This document shows, piece by piece, positions 1-8,436 of a stretch of DNA of 47,631 nt. The position numbers were made by a program, and so were the translations under genes. Location of the stretch: the NCBI GenBank assembly GCA_019634635.1, contig JAHCBB010000036.1:1-47631 (forward strand). Direction: 5' to 3'. Positions within the stretch are counted from its first letter, which is position 1. Every line of letters starts with the position of its first letter. The DNA comes from Verrucomicrobiia bacterium (GTDB lineage Bacteria; Verrucomicrobiota; Verrucomicrobiia; Limisphaerales; UBA9464). Under the pieces are notes generated by a model. The model was not told the origin of the DNA. It made no database searches and saw only the letters and a list, made by a program, of their open reading frames with translations.

Positions 1-22
1 ATTCTACAAAGTTCATCTTCCC

Positions 23-52
23 AATCCACCAGTCCGAAGGACTGGTGGGATT
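23..52. terminator. Hairpin at the window edge, possible end of an upstream gene
   Basis: A 10-bp perfect stem (CCACCAGTCC at 26-35, GGACTGGTGG at 39-48) closes on a three-base GAA loop, and the flanking AAT/ATT extends it imperfectly. No T-run follows on either strand, so it is not a classic intrinsic terminator. It could end a gene lying left of the window or be a REP-like hairpin. Confidence 0.35.
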
Positions 53-166
53 CTCCCGACGAGCCGTGCGCGCGTGGAGTCTCCACCATGTTCGTTCGCG
101 GTTCCACGTACGGCTCGCGAGGACCCTCGTACCCACCGCCGCCCCCCCAACAGACCGCCCCCGCGG

Positions 167-205
167 TTGACATTTCAAACAACCGTTTCAAACTGTTGCT
201 TGAAA
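167..205 (+). promoter_or_regulatory. -35 element plus 33-bp palindromic operator of the TetR regulator
   Basis: TTGACA at 167-172 is a perfect -35 hexamer. Directly after it lies a 33-bp palindrome: 16-base arms at 173-188 and 190-205 around C189, matching at 14 of 16 positions. The palindrome covers the expected -10 area and ends on the A of the regulator's ATG. TetR proteins commonly repress their own promoters through such dyads, so autorepression, and control of the efflux genes behind it, is the natural inference. A good -10 hexamer is not obvious. Confidence 0.65.
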
Positions 206-930
206 TGAGTGTTTCAACGGGCAGTGCGCCCGGAGCGTCCCCTTCGCATGCGGCGACCCGCCGGGCGCTCCTGGATGCCGCGGCCGACGTGTTTGCAGCG
301 CGCGGCTTCCAGAATGCCACGGTGCGCGAGATCTGCCGACGGGCGGGGGCCAACATCGCGGCGGTCAACTACCATTTCGGCGACAAGGCCTCCCTGTACG
401 GCGCGGTGCTGGTCGAGTTGAGCAATCTGGCCCGGGACCGGTACCCGGCCGACGCGGGTCTGCCGGCGAACGCCACCCCGCGGCAGCGGCTCGCCGCGTT
501 CATCCGTTCGTTCCTGCAGCGGGTCCTGTCCGAGGAACTCTCCGCGCGCCACGGCCGCATCATGGCACGGGAGATGGTGGAGCCCACCGGGGCGCTGAAC
601 CGCATGGTCCGCGAATACATCCAACCCCAAGCCGACCTCCTCCGCGACCTGCTGCGCGACCTGCTGCCCCCGGGCACCGATCCCTCACAAACGCGACTGT
701 GCGGACTGAGCATCGTCGGCCAGATCCTGTTCTATGCCCATTGCCGGCCGGTCCTGCAGCGGTTGCAGCCGTCAGGAGCCTTCACCCATCCGCCGCTCGA
801 CACGCTCGCCGAGCACATCACCGCCTTCAGTCTCGCCGCCCTCGACGCGTTCGCCCGCGGCAAATCCGGGATCCCGGCCCCGGGCCCGGAACCGCGCCGC
901 AAACGCCGCCCATCAGGGCTTCATGCCTGA
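205..930 (+). CDS. TetR/AcrR-family regulator, CecR-like
   Basis: Transcriptional repressor of 241 residues, probably ligand-responsive. The N-terminal TetR helix-turn-helix lies near residues 20-65, including ATVREICRRAGANIAAVNYHF, which is characteristic of the CecR/YbiH branch; the rest is the all-helical dimerisation and ligand-binding domain. The frame is open from an ATG at 88, but residues encoded before 205 are proline-rich and unlike the family, and the ATG at 205 fits the family start and sits at the edge of the operator. It is followed 6 bases later by the efflux operon, which it most likely controls, as CecR does with an ABC exporter and HlyD-type adaptor in enterobacteria. The ligand cannot be read from the sequence. 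Confidence 0.88.
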   Translation: MSVSTGSAPGASPSHAATRRALLDAAADVFAARGFQNATVREICRRAGANIAAVNYHFGDKASLYGAVLVELSNLARDRYPADAGLPANATPRQRLAAFIRSFLQRVLSEELSARHGRIMAREMVEPTGALNRMVREYIQPQADLLRDLLRDLLPPGTDPSQTRLCGLSIVGQILFYAHCRPVLQRLQPSGAFTHPPLDTLAEHITAFSLAALDAFARGKSGIPAPGPEPRRKRRPSGLHA

Positions 931-936
931 GGCCCC

Positions 937-2076
937 ATGTACCATCTCGCCCTCAAGATGTTGATGGCCGACCGGGCCAAGTACGCGATGCTGGTGGGCG
1001 GTGTGGCGTTTGCGTCACTGCTCATGACCCAGCAGAACGGCGTGTTCCGTGGCCTGCTCTCGTGGACCACCTCCCACATGCGCAACATGCGCGCCTCCAT
1101 TTGGGTCGTGGAACGAAATGTCGAGCAGGTCAACGAGACCAAGGCGCTGCGGGACACCGATGTGAACCGAGTCCGCTCCGTGGACGGTGTGGATTTTGCG
1201 GTGCCGCTCTATTTGAACGTCCAGAAGGCCCGTGCGGCCGACGGCTCGGACAAGCCGATCCAGCTGGTGGGGCTGCATGGGGCGACCCTGGTCGGGCGTC
1301 CCCCGGTCGTGTTGCGTGGCCGCCTGGAGGAACTGCGGCTGCCAAACGCCGTGTTCATAGACGAACTCGCGGCGCAGCGGCTCAGCGCGGGACGCGAGCG
1401 TCCGCTCGACATCGGTGACACGTTCGAAATCAATGACCGGGAGGCCCGCATCGTGGGGGTGTGTCGCACGGAGCGGCAGTTCTTCGGATACCCCTATGTA
1501 TTCACCGCCTATGATCAGGCCCTGCAATACGCCCCGCGGCAGCGCAAGATGCTGTCCATCATCCTCGCGGAGCCGAAAGCCGGCCTCGCCCCGGAGGAGG
1601 TGGCACGGGCCATCGAGCGGAGCACCGGGTTGAAAGCGTTCACCGTTCCAGAGTTCTCGGTGGCGACGATTGACTTCATCTGGCGCAACACCGGCATCCC
1701 CGCCTCGTTCATGACCACCATCATCCTGGGCTTCATCGTCGGCATCGCCGTATCCGCCCAGACGTTCTATTCGTTTGTCCTGGAGAACCTGCGGAATCTG
1801 GGGGCCCTCAAGGCGATGGGAGCCACCAACGGGCTCCTGGCGCGACTGCTCCTCCTGCAGGCGCTCGCGGTGGGCGCCATCGGCTATGGCATTGGCGTGG
1901 GCCTTGCCGCGGTGTTTGGGTTCGCCGTCCTCCCCATCGGCCAGCCGCCATTCTTCCTCGACCTGACCAGTCTTGCCGTGACCGGGGCGGCGGTCGTCTG
2001 CATCTGCGGGGCGGCGGCCCTGCTGGGGATTCTCAAAGTGTCCCGCCTCGAGGCAGCCATCGTGTTCCGTGCCTGA
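937..2076 (+). CDS. ABC exporter permease, DevC/FtsX-like
   Basis: Inner-membrane permease of 379 residues. The topology is that of the MacB/FtsX/DevC class: one membrane segment near residues 16-36, a periplasmic domain of about 210 residues, then three C-terminal segments near 250-275, 300-325 and 345-370. The string ENLRNLGALKAMGAT between them is the typical coupling region contacting the ATPase. It is the first structural gene after the regulator and its stop (2074-2076) abuts the ATPase start, suggesting translational coupling. With the next three genes it forms a DevBCA-TolC type exporter. DevC-like is preferred over MacB because ATPase and permease are separate proteins. The substrate is unknown. 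Confidence 0.87.
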   Translation: MYHLALKMLMADRAKYAMLVGGVAFASLLMTQQNGVFRGLLSWTTSHMRNMRASIWVVERNVEQVNETKALRDTDVNRVRSVDGVDFAVPLYLNVQKARAADGSDKPIQLVGLHGATLVGRPPVVLRGRLEELRLPNAVFIDELAAQRLSAGRERPLDIGDTFEINDREARIVGVCRTERQFFGYPYVFTAYDQALQYAPRQRKMLSIILAEPKAGLAPEEVARAIERSTGLKAFTVPEFSVATIDFIWRNTGIPASFMTTIILGFIVGIAVSAQTFYSFVLENLRNLGALKAMGATNGLLARLLLLQALAVGAIGYGIGVGLAAVFGFAVLPIGQPPFFLDLTSLAVTGAAVVCICGAAALLGILKVSRLEAAIVFRA

Positions 2077-2077
2077 T

Positions 2078-2845
2078 ATGCCCGCAACGCCCCAGACTCC
2101 TCCCGACGCTGATGCCGTTGCCGGAACCCGGCCCGCCGTCCGGGTCCACGAGGTGACGAAAACCTACGGGACGGGTGACAGCCGCACGGTCGCGCTCAAG
2201 TCCGTGGGATTTGAGGCCCGGGCCGGTGAACTGCACCTGGTGATCGGCCCCAGCGGCTGCGGCAAGACGACGCTGCTCTCGGTGGTGGCGGGGACCCTGC
2301 GGTGGGACTCCGGCGAGATCGAGGTGCTCGGCACACGGTTGAACGGACTTCCCGATGCGCAGATCGCGCGATTCCGCGGACGCCACATCGGCTTCATCTT
2401 CCAGCAGTTCAACCTGATTCCCACCCTTGATCTCATCGAGAACGTGAGCGTTCCCCTGATCCTCAACGGGAGCCGCAGGTCCACCGCCGAGGCACAGGCG
2501 CGGACGGTGCTCGAGCAGGTGGGACTGGGTGACCGCGTGCGGCGGCGTCCCCGCGACCTCTCCGGGGGACAGCAGCAACGCGTGGCCATCGCCCGCGCGC
2601 TGGTCCATGAGCCCCGGCTGATCATCTGCGACGAGCCGACCAGTGCGCTCGATTCGCGGACCGGTCACACCATCATGGAACTGCTCGCCGCCATCGCACG
2701 GACTCCCGGGCGCTGCGTGCTGCTCGTCACCCACGATCCCCGCACCTACGGCTTCGCCGATCGCATCACCGAAATGGAGGACGGGCGGGTCCGGAAGGTG
2801 ATCTCGGGAGCCGCCATACAGGACTTCATCGCCACCCACCACTGA
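2078..2845 (+). CDS. ABC exporter ATP-binding protein, DevA/LolD-like
   Basis: Cytoplasmic ATPase of 255 residues powering the exporter. All nucleotide-binding motifs are intact: Walker A GPSGCGKTT (57-65), Q-loop FQQF (109-110), signature LSGGQ (161-165), Walker B LIICDEP with D185 and catalytic E186, and H-loop histidine 219. The sequence belongs to the MacB/LolD/DevA class that pairs with FtsX-like permeases. The ATG at 2078 starts one base after the permease stop; an in-frame GTG at 2069 would overlap the permease by eight bases and is the alternative start. Confidence 0.92.
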   Translation: MPATPQTPPDADAVAGTRPAVRVHEVTKTYGTGDSRTVALKSVGFEARAGELHLVIGPSGCGKTTLLSVVAGTLRWDSGEIEVLGTRLNGLPDAQIARFRGRHIGFIFQQFNLIPTLDLIENVSVPLILNGSRRSTAEAQARTVLEQVGLGDRVRRRPRDLSGGQQQRVAIARALVHEPRLIICDEPTSALDSRTGHTIMELLAAIARTPGRCVLLVTHDPRTYGFADRITEMEDGRVRKVISGAAIQDFIATHH

Positions 2846-2852
2846 ATCCGAC

Positions 2853-3833
2853 ATGATCTTTCGTCGCCTGAGTTTCTACTGCGCCGTCGCCGGCATCGTT
2901 GCCGCGCTCGTGCTGGTCCGCCGCATGGACCGCAAGCCCCCCGCCCCGCCGCCGGTCACGGCGCCCGCCCGCTCCCCCTACGACAGCACCGTCGCCGCCA
3001 CCGGTCTCATCGAGGCCGCGCGGGAAAATGTCCGAATCGCCTCCCCCAAGGGTGGTCTGGTGACGCGGGTGTTTGTCACGGTGGGCGACACAGTCCGGAC
3101 CGGCGATCCACTCTTTCAGCTGGATGACCGCGAGGCCGCTTCCCGGGTCGTCACCATGGAGGCGCAACTGGAGGCGATGCGGGCCACGCAGGCGGCCGAG
3201 GAGGTGGCCCTTGCGGATGCCCGCGACCAGCTTGCCCGGGCCGAACGATTGCGACAGGACAACGTGACCACCGAGGAGGAGTTGAAGCGCCGCTGGTTTG
3301 GCGTTGAGGCGTCGCGGGCGCGGCTGGAGTCCACCCGGGCCCAGATCGCCGCGGCCCAACGGCAGCTGGAACAGGCCCGGACCGACCTGTCCGTGCTGAC
3401 GGTCCAGGCACCCCGCGATGGCGAGTTGCTGCAGGTCAACGTGCGGGCGGGCGAATTCGCGCCGGCCGCCGCGCTGGCCGAGCCGCTCATGCTCCTGGGC
3501 GACGTCGGGAAGCTCCAGGTGCGGGCGGATGTGGATGAACAGGACGCCATCCTCGTCGAGCCGGAGGCGCCCGCCACGGCAACGTTGAAGGGTAATCCGG
3601 ACCTGCGCATGCCCTTGCGCTTTGTCCGGGTGGAGCCCTACGTCATCCCCAAGCGCAGTCTGACCGGCGACAGTCTGGAACGGGTGGATACGCGGGTGCT
3701 CCAGGTGATCTACGAGTTCGATCGCCCCGCCTTTGCAGTCTATGTGGGCCAGCAGGTGGACGTCTTCATCCGGCGCGAAACCACTCCCAGGCCCCTTGAG
3801 ACGCCGGTGGCCCCGATGGCGGCACATCGCTGA
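2853..3833 (+). CDS. HlyD/DevB-type membrane fusion protein
   Basis: Periplasmic adaptor of 326 residues linking the inner-membrane ABC transporter to the TolC channel. A single N-terminal membrane anchor (about residues 6-24) is followed by the first half of a biotinyl-lipoyl domain (about 60-95), an alpha-helical hairpin rich in Ala, Glu, Arg and Gln (about 95-175), the second lipoyl half (about 180-205) and a beta-barrel region. It starts seven bases after the ATPase stop and is followed 18 bases later by the outer-membrane gene, so all four exporter parts are probably co-transcribed. Confidence 0.9.
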   Translation: MIFRRLSFYCAVAGIVAALVLVRRMDRKPPAPPPVTAPARSPYDSTVAATGLIEAARENVRIASPKGGLVTRVFVTVGDTVRTGDPLFQLDDREAASRVVTMEAQLEAMRATQAAEEVALADARDQLARAERLRQDNVTTEEELKRRWFGVEASRARLESTRAQIAAAQRQLEQARTDLSVLTVQAPRDGELLQVNVRAGEFAPAAALAEPLMLLGDVGKLQVRADVDEQDAILVEPEAPATATLKGNPDLRMPLRFVRVEPYVIPKRSLTGDSLERVDTRVLQVIYEFDRPAFAVYVGQQVDVFIRRETTPRPLETPVAPMAAHR

Positions 3834-3851
3834 TTTCATCACTCCCACACC

Positions 3852-5210
3852 ATGACCAACCGAATCATTTCCCTGGGACTTCTGGCCCTGCTCCTCCTGC
3901 TGGACGCCCGCGCCCAAACCCGCGCCGCGGCGCCCTGGCCCGAGCATCCGCTCACGTTGAACGAGGCGCTCGACATCACGCTGCGCCAGAGCCCGGCCAT
4001 CCTCAAGGCCAAGCAGGATGTCGAAGAGGCCTACGGCCTATCGCTGGAGCTGCGATCGGCGGTCCGTCCCCGCCTGACGGCCTCCGGTGCCTACCAGGCG
4101 GTGGACGAGGCCTCCATCGAAATCCCGCCGGGATTCGATTTCCGGTTTCAGAACGAACAGTCCTGGAACGCCAACATCCTTGTTTCCCAGCCGGTTTTTG
4201 CGGGTGGAAAGCTGCGCTCACAGGTCCGTGCCGGGATGCTGACCGAAGAGGCCGCCCTCGCCCAGTTCCAGGCCACGGTGGCCGATGCCGTGCTCGAGGT
4301 GAAGGTCAACTACGATGACGTTCTGCTGGCGGTCGAACAGATCAAGACCCAGGAGGCCTCGGTCGCCCTGCTGGAACAGGAGCTCACGGACCAGAAGCGT
4401 CGTTACGATGCCGGCACGGCACCCCGGTTCAACGTTCTGCGTGCCGAAGTGGAGCTCGCGAATGCCAGGCCGCGTCTGATTCGTGCCCAGAATTTCTTTC
4501 GCATCGCGAAAAACAACCTGGCGACCCGTCTGGGATGGGATATCCCCCCGGACACCAGTGAGGACATCCCACTGGAACTCGCGGATCGCCTGGAGGCGCC
4601 GCCCTTCGATCTGAGCCTGCCGGTGGCGATCGCCAAGGGACTGCAGCAGCGTCAGGAACTGGTGGCCCGGAAGACCGACGTCCGTCTCCGGCGCGAAGGG
4701 GTCAAGCAGGCCCAGGCGGACTACTACCCGGCTGTTGGCATTGGAGGCGGTTACCAGTGGCGCAGCACCATCTTTCGGGACGATCTCAGCATCAACTTTG
4801 ACGGCTGGACCGCGGGCGCCCAGGTGAACTGGAACGTCTGGGACTTCGGGGCCACGCGCGGACGGGTGAAGGCGGCGAAGGCACGACTGGAGCGGTCGGA
4901 GGTCGTGGTGGACGACACCGCGCGCCAGATCGAGACGGAGATCCGGACTGCCTACTCGACGGTGATCGAGGCGCAGCAGGTCCTGGAATCGCAGCAGAAG
5001 GTCATCGAACAGGCCGAGGAGGCGGTGCGGCTCGCGATGGCCCGCAATGACGCCGGAAGTGGTACCCAGCTCGATGTCCTGTCGGCACAGACGGCGCTCA
5101 CGGACGCGCGGACGATTCACGCCCTCGCGCTGCGCGACTACTCGGTGGCGCTGGCCAGGCTCGAACGGGCTGTCGGCGATGGCGCGCACCTCGTGCCGCC
5201 CAAACCGTAG
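3852..5210 (+). CDS. TolC-family outer-membrane efflux channel
   Basis: Outer-membrane channel of 452 residues with a Sec signal peptide (hydrophobic LLALLLLL near residues 9-17, Ala-rich cleavage region near 20-28). Two homologous halves are visible, each starting with a helical LNEALDITLRQSP-like segment and each with coiled-coil and beta-strand stretches, as in the TolC/OEP family; the length is typical. It closes the export operon, so the system carries its own exit duct rather than sharing a housekeeping TolC. Confidence 0.92.
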   Translation: MTNRIISLGLLALLLLLDARAQTRAAAPWPEHPLTLNEALDITLRQSPAILKAKQDVEEAYGLSLELRSAVRPRLTASGAYQAVDEASIEIPPGFDFRFQNEQSWNANILVSQPVFAGGKLRSQVRAGMLTEEAALAQFQATVADAVLEVKVNYDDVLLAVEQIKTQEASVALLEQELTDQKRRYDAGTAPRFNVLRAEVELANARPRLIRAQNFFRIAKNNLATRLGWDIPPDTSEDIPLELADRLEAPPFDLSLPVAIAKGLQQRQELVARKTDVRLRREGVKQAQADYYPAVGIGGGYQWRSTIFRDDLSINFDGWTAGAQVNWNVWDFGATRGRVKAAKARLERSEVVVDDTARQIETEIRTAYSTVIEAQQVLESQQKVIEQAEEAVRLAMARNDAGSGTQLDVLSAQTALTDARTIHALALRDYSVALARLERAVGDGAHLVPPKP

Positions 5211-5245
5211 CCGGCCGGCGGCGAGGGGAGGGCGACACGTTTGAC

Positions 5246-5271
5246 GCACGGTCCGCGGAACGCGGCCGTGC
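5246..5271. terminator. Hairpin between convergent tolC-like gene and queD
   Basis: GCACGG-T-CCGCG (5246-5257), loop GAA, CGCGG-CCGTGC (5261-5271): an 11-bp stem with a single bulged T. It lies exactly between two genes ending towards each other (stops at 5210 and 5282), which suits a bidirectional transcript end. No T-run follows on either side, so factor-independent action is uncertain. Confidence 0.5.
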
Positions 5272-5281
5272 GATGTTCCCT

Positions 5282-5635
5282 TCACCCTCTGTAGATGCAG
5301 GCCGCCGTGCAGGTTTCCGCAACGACGACCTCGGTGAGCAGCGGGAGGGCCGCTTTGAGGTGCGACCAGATCCATTCGGCAATCCGCTCGCTGGTGGGAT
5401 TCTCCAGACCGGGGATTTCGTTCAGGTACTGGTGGTCGAGCTCCCGGTACAGCGGCGCAAATGCCGCCTTGATGTCGGCATAGTCCATCACCCATCCCAG
5501 TTCCGGATCCACCGGGCCCTCAATCACCAGGTCCACCCGGAAGCTGTGCCCGTGGAGCCGCGCACACTTGTGGTCTGGCGGGACGCGGGTCAGACGGTGG
5601 GCGGCTTCAAATTGGAACGTGCGACGGAGTTGCAT
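5282..5635 (-). CDS. queD: 6-carboxy-tetrahydropterin synthase (QueD/PTPS family)
   Basis: Enzyme of 117 residues converting dihydroneopterin triphosphate to 6-carboxy-tetrahydropterin, the second step of preQ0/queuosine synthesis. Zinc ligands H13 (FEAAH), H28 and H30 (LHGH) are present, as are catalytic C24 (KCARLHGH), the D-H-x-Y-LN segment near 67-72, NPTSE (79-83) and pterin-binding E107. The length and the CxxxHGH spacing fit QueD rather than animal-type PTPS. It is the third gene of a minus-strand group, 35 bases after the luxC-like gene. No queE, queC or queF lies in the window, so the pathway must be completed elsewhere. Confidence 0.9.
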   Translation of the reverse strand: MQLRRTFQFEAAHRLTRVPPDHKCARLHGHSFRVDLVIEGPVDPELGWVMDYADIKAAFAPLYRELDHQYLNEIPGLENPTSERIAEWIWSHLKAALPLLTEVVVAETCTAACIYRG

Positions 5636-5670
5636 GCGATGGAGCAGGAGGCGCCGGTCGGGAAGGGCGT

Positions 5671-7098
5671 TCAGGGACCCAGTTCGACGTCTGTCCAGGT
5701 GACCAGGCTGGCGAGGGGCGGGCGCCCGTCATGCCGCCACGCGAGCGGCGGCTGCTGCATGCGTCCCAGCGGACACACCCGCGTCACCCCCCAGCGGGCG
5801 AGGGCCGCGGCCAGTTCCTGCATCCGACCCTCTGGCGCGGCGACGCCCACCGTGCTCACCCGCCCGTGGACAACCTCTGCGGCTTGCAGGATCCGCGAGA
5901 GATCCGCACAGGGTTTGACGTAGATAAACCGGTTCAGGCAGGAGGGTCGAAATGACAGGTCGTCCTCGTACACCACCGTCCAGGCCGTTGAGTCCGTCGG
6001 ACCCCAGACGCGGGTTCCCTGCCCTGGTGGATCAAAAAACGCACCGCGAGGCATCGTTTCCGCCCCTTCACGCTCCTGCAGATGACGACGGGCCCGCAGT
6101 TCGTGCAACGATCGCCGGGTCCGGATCTCAGCCGCCTCCTCCACGGTCAGGTTTCCGCGCGGCTCCGCCGCTTCGCGTTCCTCCAGGGCCCCCGCCAGCA
6201 GTTCCGCGAAGCCCTCGGGGGACATGGAGCCCCGTTCCTCCACATAAATGACATGGGGAGACAGGCATCCAAGCTGGTTCCAGGCCGTCACATCGGCAGC
6301 GGCCCGCGCCGCGACCTTGCGGGCGAGATAGCCTGAGAGCGCCTCATGGGCGACAAACCCGAAGCTGAGCCGATGGCCGTGTCCGATAAAACGCGTGCGG
6401 CTCCCAACCCGCGCCCGGATCGCCGCCACGGCCTCATCGGAACCCTCCACACGCAGGCAGTCGGCCTGCTCCCAAAGGGCCGCCTCAAGGGATTCGGTGC
6501 CCCCGGGCCATGTCGCCATCTCCAGACACCGGCCAAGCTTGGGCTCCAGATCCGCAAGGGAATGGGCAAAAAGTCGCGTCACGATGTTGCATCGCGAGGA
6601 CAACTTAAGGAACTGCGCGGACTTCGTGAGCACGCCAAGAACCAGCCCCATGAGGCTCGAACTGGGGAGGGTGCCGGCGGCCACGTGCACGAGGAGTTCC
6701 GGCCCGCTTGCGAACGCCGTACGTCCCTGCCGGAGCTCGGGCGCCGGACCGCAGAACTCATCCAGACGCCGGACGTCGCCCAGGTCCTGGGTCAGCAACG
6801 CCGTCTGCCCCTCCACCGTCAACTGATGCAGGAAGTCGTCCAGTCCACGGGCCAATGTGGCCACCCCCATGCCGAGTTCGGCCGGTCCGCGCTCCAGTGC
6901 GAGGCGGCGAAATCCAAACTCCGGCTCCCGCCAGCGCTCCGCGGCATACGCGAGGAGTTCGACGAGCTCCTGAACCGGCCGCGTCGCCAGCCACGCGGCC
7001 CGGTTGCGCTTGACCGCAATGCAGGCATCGCGGACCAGCGACGGCGTCAGCACCGCCTCGCGGGGCAGGTCGGCAAGGAAAAGGTTTGGCAGGTTCAT
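5671..7098 (-). CDS. luxC: LuxC-like acyl-CoA/acyl-protein reductase
   Basis: Fatty-acyl reductase of 475 residues (LuxC family, aldehyde-dehydrogenase fold) reducing activated fatty acids to aldehydes with NADPH. The active-site cysteine is C278 in QLGCLSPHVIYVEE, the motif where LuxC is acylated. The ATG at 7098 is preferred: the frame is open to 7239, but the extra sequence is arginine-rich and overlaps the upstream gene. That gene, luxE-like, stops four bases before this start, so the two are almost certainly translated together. No luxA, luxB or luxD lies nearby; the product is probably fatty aldehyde for lipid or wax-type metabolism rather than light. Confidence 0.85.
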   Translation of the reverse strand: MNLPNLFLADLPREAVLTPSLVRDACIAVKRNRAAWLATRPVQELVELLAYAAERWREPEFGFRRLALERGPAELGMGVATLARGLDDFLHQLTVEGQTALLTQDLGDVRRLDEFCGPAPELRQGRTAFASGPELLVHVAAGTLPSSSLMGLVLGVLTKSAQFLKLSSRCNIVTRLFAHSLADLEPKLGRCLEMATWPGGTESLEAALWEQADCLRVEGSDEAVAAIRARVGSRTRFIGHGHRLSFGFVAHEALSGYLARKVAARAAADVTAWNQLGCLSPHVIYVEERGSMSPEGFAELLAGALEEREAAEPRGNLTVEEAAEIRTRRSLHELRARRHLQEREGAETMPRGAFFDPPGQGTRVWGPTDSTAWTVVYEDDLSFRPSCLNRFIYVKPCADLSRILQAAEVVHGRVSTVGVAAPEGRMQELAAALARWGVTRVCPLGRMQQPPLAWRHDGRPPLASLVTWTDVELGP

Positions 7099-7102
7099 CG
7101 GA

Positions 7103-8236
7103 TCAGTTTTCCCCGATCGAGCGCAGCGAACAACCCCGTGGCTCCGCCGATGGCGCCCGGCCGACCAGCTCGAACGCACCGCCACGTCGCACGGCAAGAT
7201 CCTCCGTCTGGATCGCCAGCACCGACCAGACATTGGCAAGATCCATCAAGCGCAGGAGGCCGCTGCCCCCGTCCGGAACCTCGCGCCCGTCTTCGGGAGA
7301 AACCACCCATGCCCGCGCCCACGGCGGCATCTGAAACCGGCGGGGAACCGTCCGCCCTGCCACCCGGTCGTACCCCTGGGAACTGAGCTCGCTCATGCCG
7401 TACTCGCCGACAATCCAGGCCGGCGGAACACCCAGGATGTCGGTCAGGGCATGGTGAAGCTCCGGGCGGGCCAATTCGCGGGACCTCCCCTTGTAACCGC
7501 CCGTTTCCAGCACCCGCGATCCCGGAGCCAGTTCGAAGCGACGTCCAACCGCCGCCAGATGATCCAGCAGATGGACGTGGTTGAAGGCCGTTCCCAGCAG
7601 GAGGACCGGACGCCCCGTCGCGACGGCCTGCTCGAGACTGGCAACCACGGCTTCAACCTCCAGCCGCCACCCGCCCTGTCCGTCCACCCTTCCGTGGAAC
7701 GTCGGCTCCCCGGGTCCCGCCCCGCGCCGGTTGAGGTGTTCCGCCACACATGTGAACATGTGCGCCAGTGAGGAGTGGGGCGCCTCAGGGACCCGGGGTG
7801 TCAGCGAGACCACCTGCCACGGAGGCAGCCGTGGTGCGCCGATTTCCGGCAGCAGGTGCCGCTGAAACCAGGCCCACAGCGAGGCCTCGTACAACGCGAG
7901 TGACGCCGGGTGGTGATGGTGCCGGCTGGGAACCTGGGCCGTGGTGCCGCTGGAAAAAAACGTGCGGGACCGCTGCCCGGCGGGAATGGCCGTCAGATCC
8001 CGCTCCTTGAACGCCGCCGCCGGAACCGCCGGAATGCGGCGCCAATCGTCCGGGCCCGGACCGGGCGTGAAAAATCCCGCGCGGTAGGTCTGATTCCGGT
8101 CCCTCTGGAGCCTGAAGAGCCGCAGCGCCTGCCGCGCAAAGGAATCGTCCTGCCCGAAGACGTCCTCCCAAGCCGCAGGCCCCCGGCGGATGACCGCCTG
8201 CAAATCGTCTGCGAATTTTTCGAGGGAATCGTCCAT
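7103..8236 (-). CDS. luxE: LuxE-like acyl-protein synthetase
   Basis: Ligase of 377 residues that adenylates a fatty acid and loads it onto an enzyme cysteine for transfer to LuxC. Visible features are SSGTTA (about 95-100), resembling the phosphate-binding loop of adenylating enzymes, the VGEYGMSELSSQGYD segment, and a cysteine nine residues from the C-terminus (RGCSLRS, C369), where Vibrio LuxE carries its acylated cysteine. The frame extends to 8446, but the ATG at 8236 (MDDSLEKFADD) begins the recognisable protein. It leads the minus-strand group luxE-luxC-queD. Confidence 0.84.
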   Translation of the reverse strand: MDDSLEKFADDLQAVIRRGPAAWEDVFGQDDSFARQALRLFRLQRDRNQTYRAGFFTPGPGPDDWRRIPAVPAAAFKERDLTAIPAGQRSRTFFSSGTTAQVPSRHHHHPASLALYEASLWAWFQRHLLPEIGAPRLPPWQVVSLTPRVPEAPHSSLAHMFTCVAEHLNRRGAGPGEPTFHGRVDGQGGWRLEVEAVVASLEQAVATGRPVLLLGTAFNHVHLLDHLAAVGRRFELAPGSRVLETGGYKGRSRELARPELHHALTDILGVPPAWIVGEYGMSELSSQGYDRVAGRTVPRRFQMPPWARAWVVSPEDGREVPDGGSGLLRLMDLANVWSVLAIQTEDLAVRRGGAFELVGRAPSAEPRGCSLRSIGEN

Positions 8237-8436
8237 GCGCGGTTTGTTCTGGCCGGGACCACCGCCCCGTCCGGCTGGTTTGCCGCCACAGCCTGTGACC
8301 AAGGGAAGCGGAGCCAGCGCCTCCGGGCAAGCCGGACCCTGCCAACTCCCCGCGAAGACACCCGGAACTTCCTGACGGGGAAGCCCGACGTCACCTTGAC
8401 CCGCAGCCCCGGCCTCCGTCTTCATTCGCCTCTTCC

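Noticed and set aside
88..204. N-terminal extension of the TetR regulator from an ATG at 88.
   Set aside because: The extra 39 residues are low complexity and the stretch contains the -35 element and operator, so it is more likely upstream regulatory DNA.
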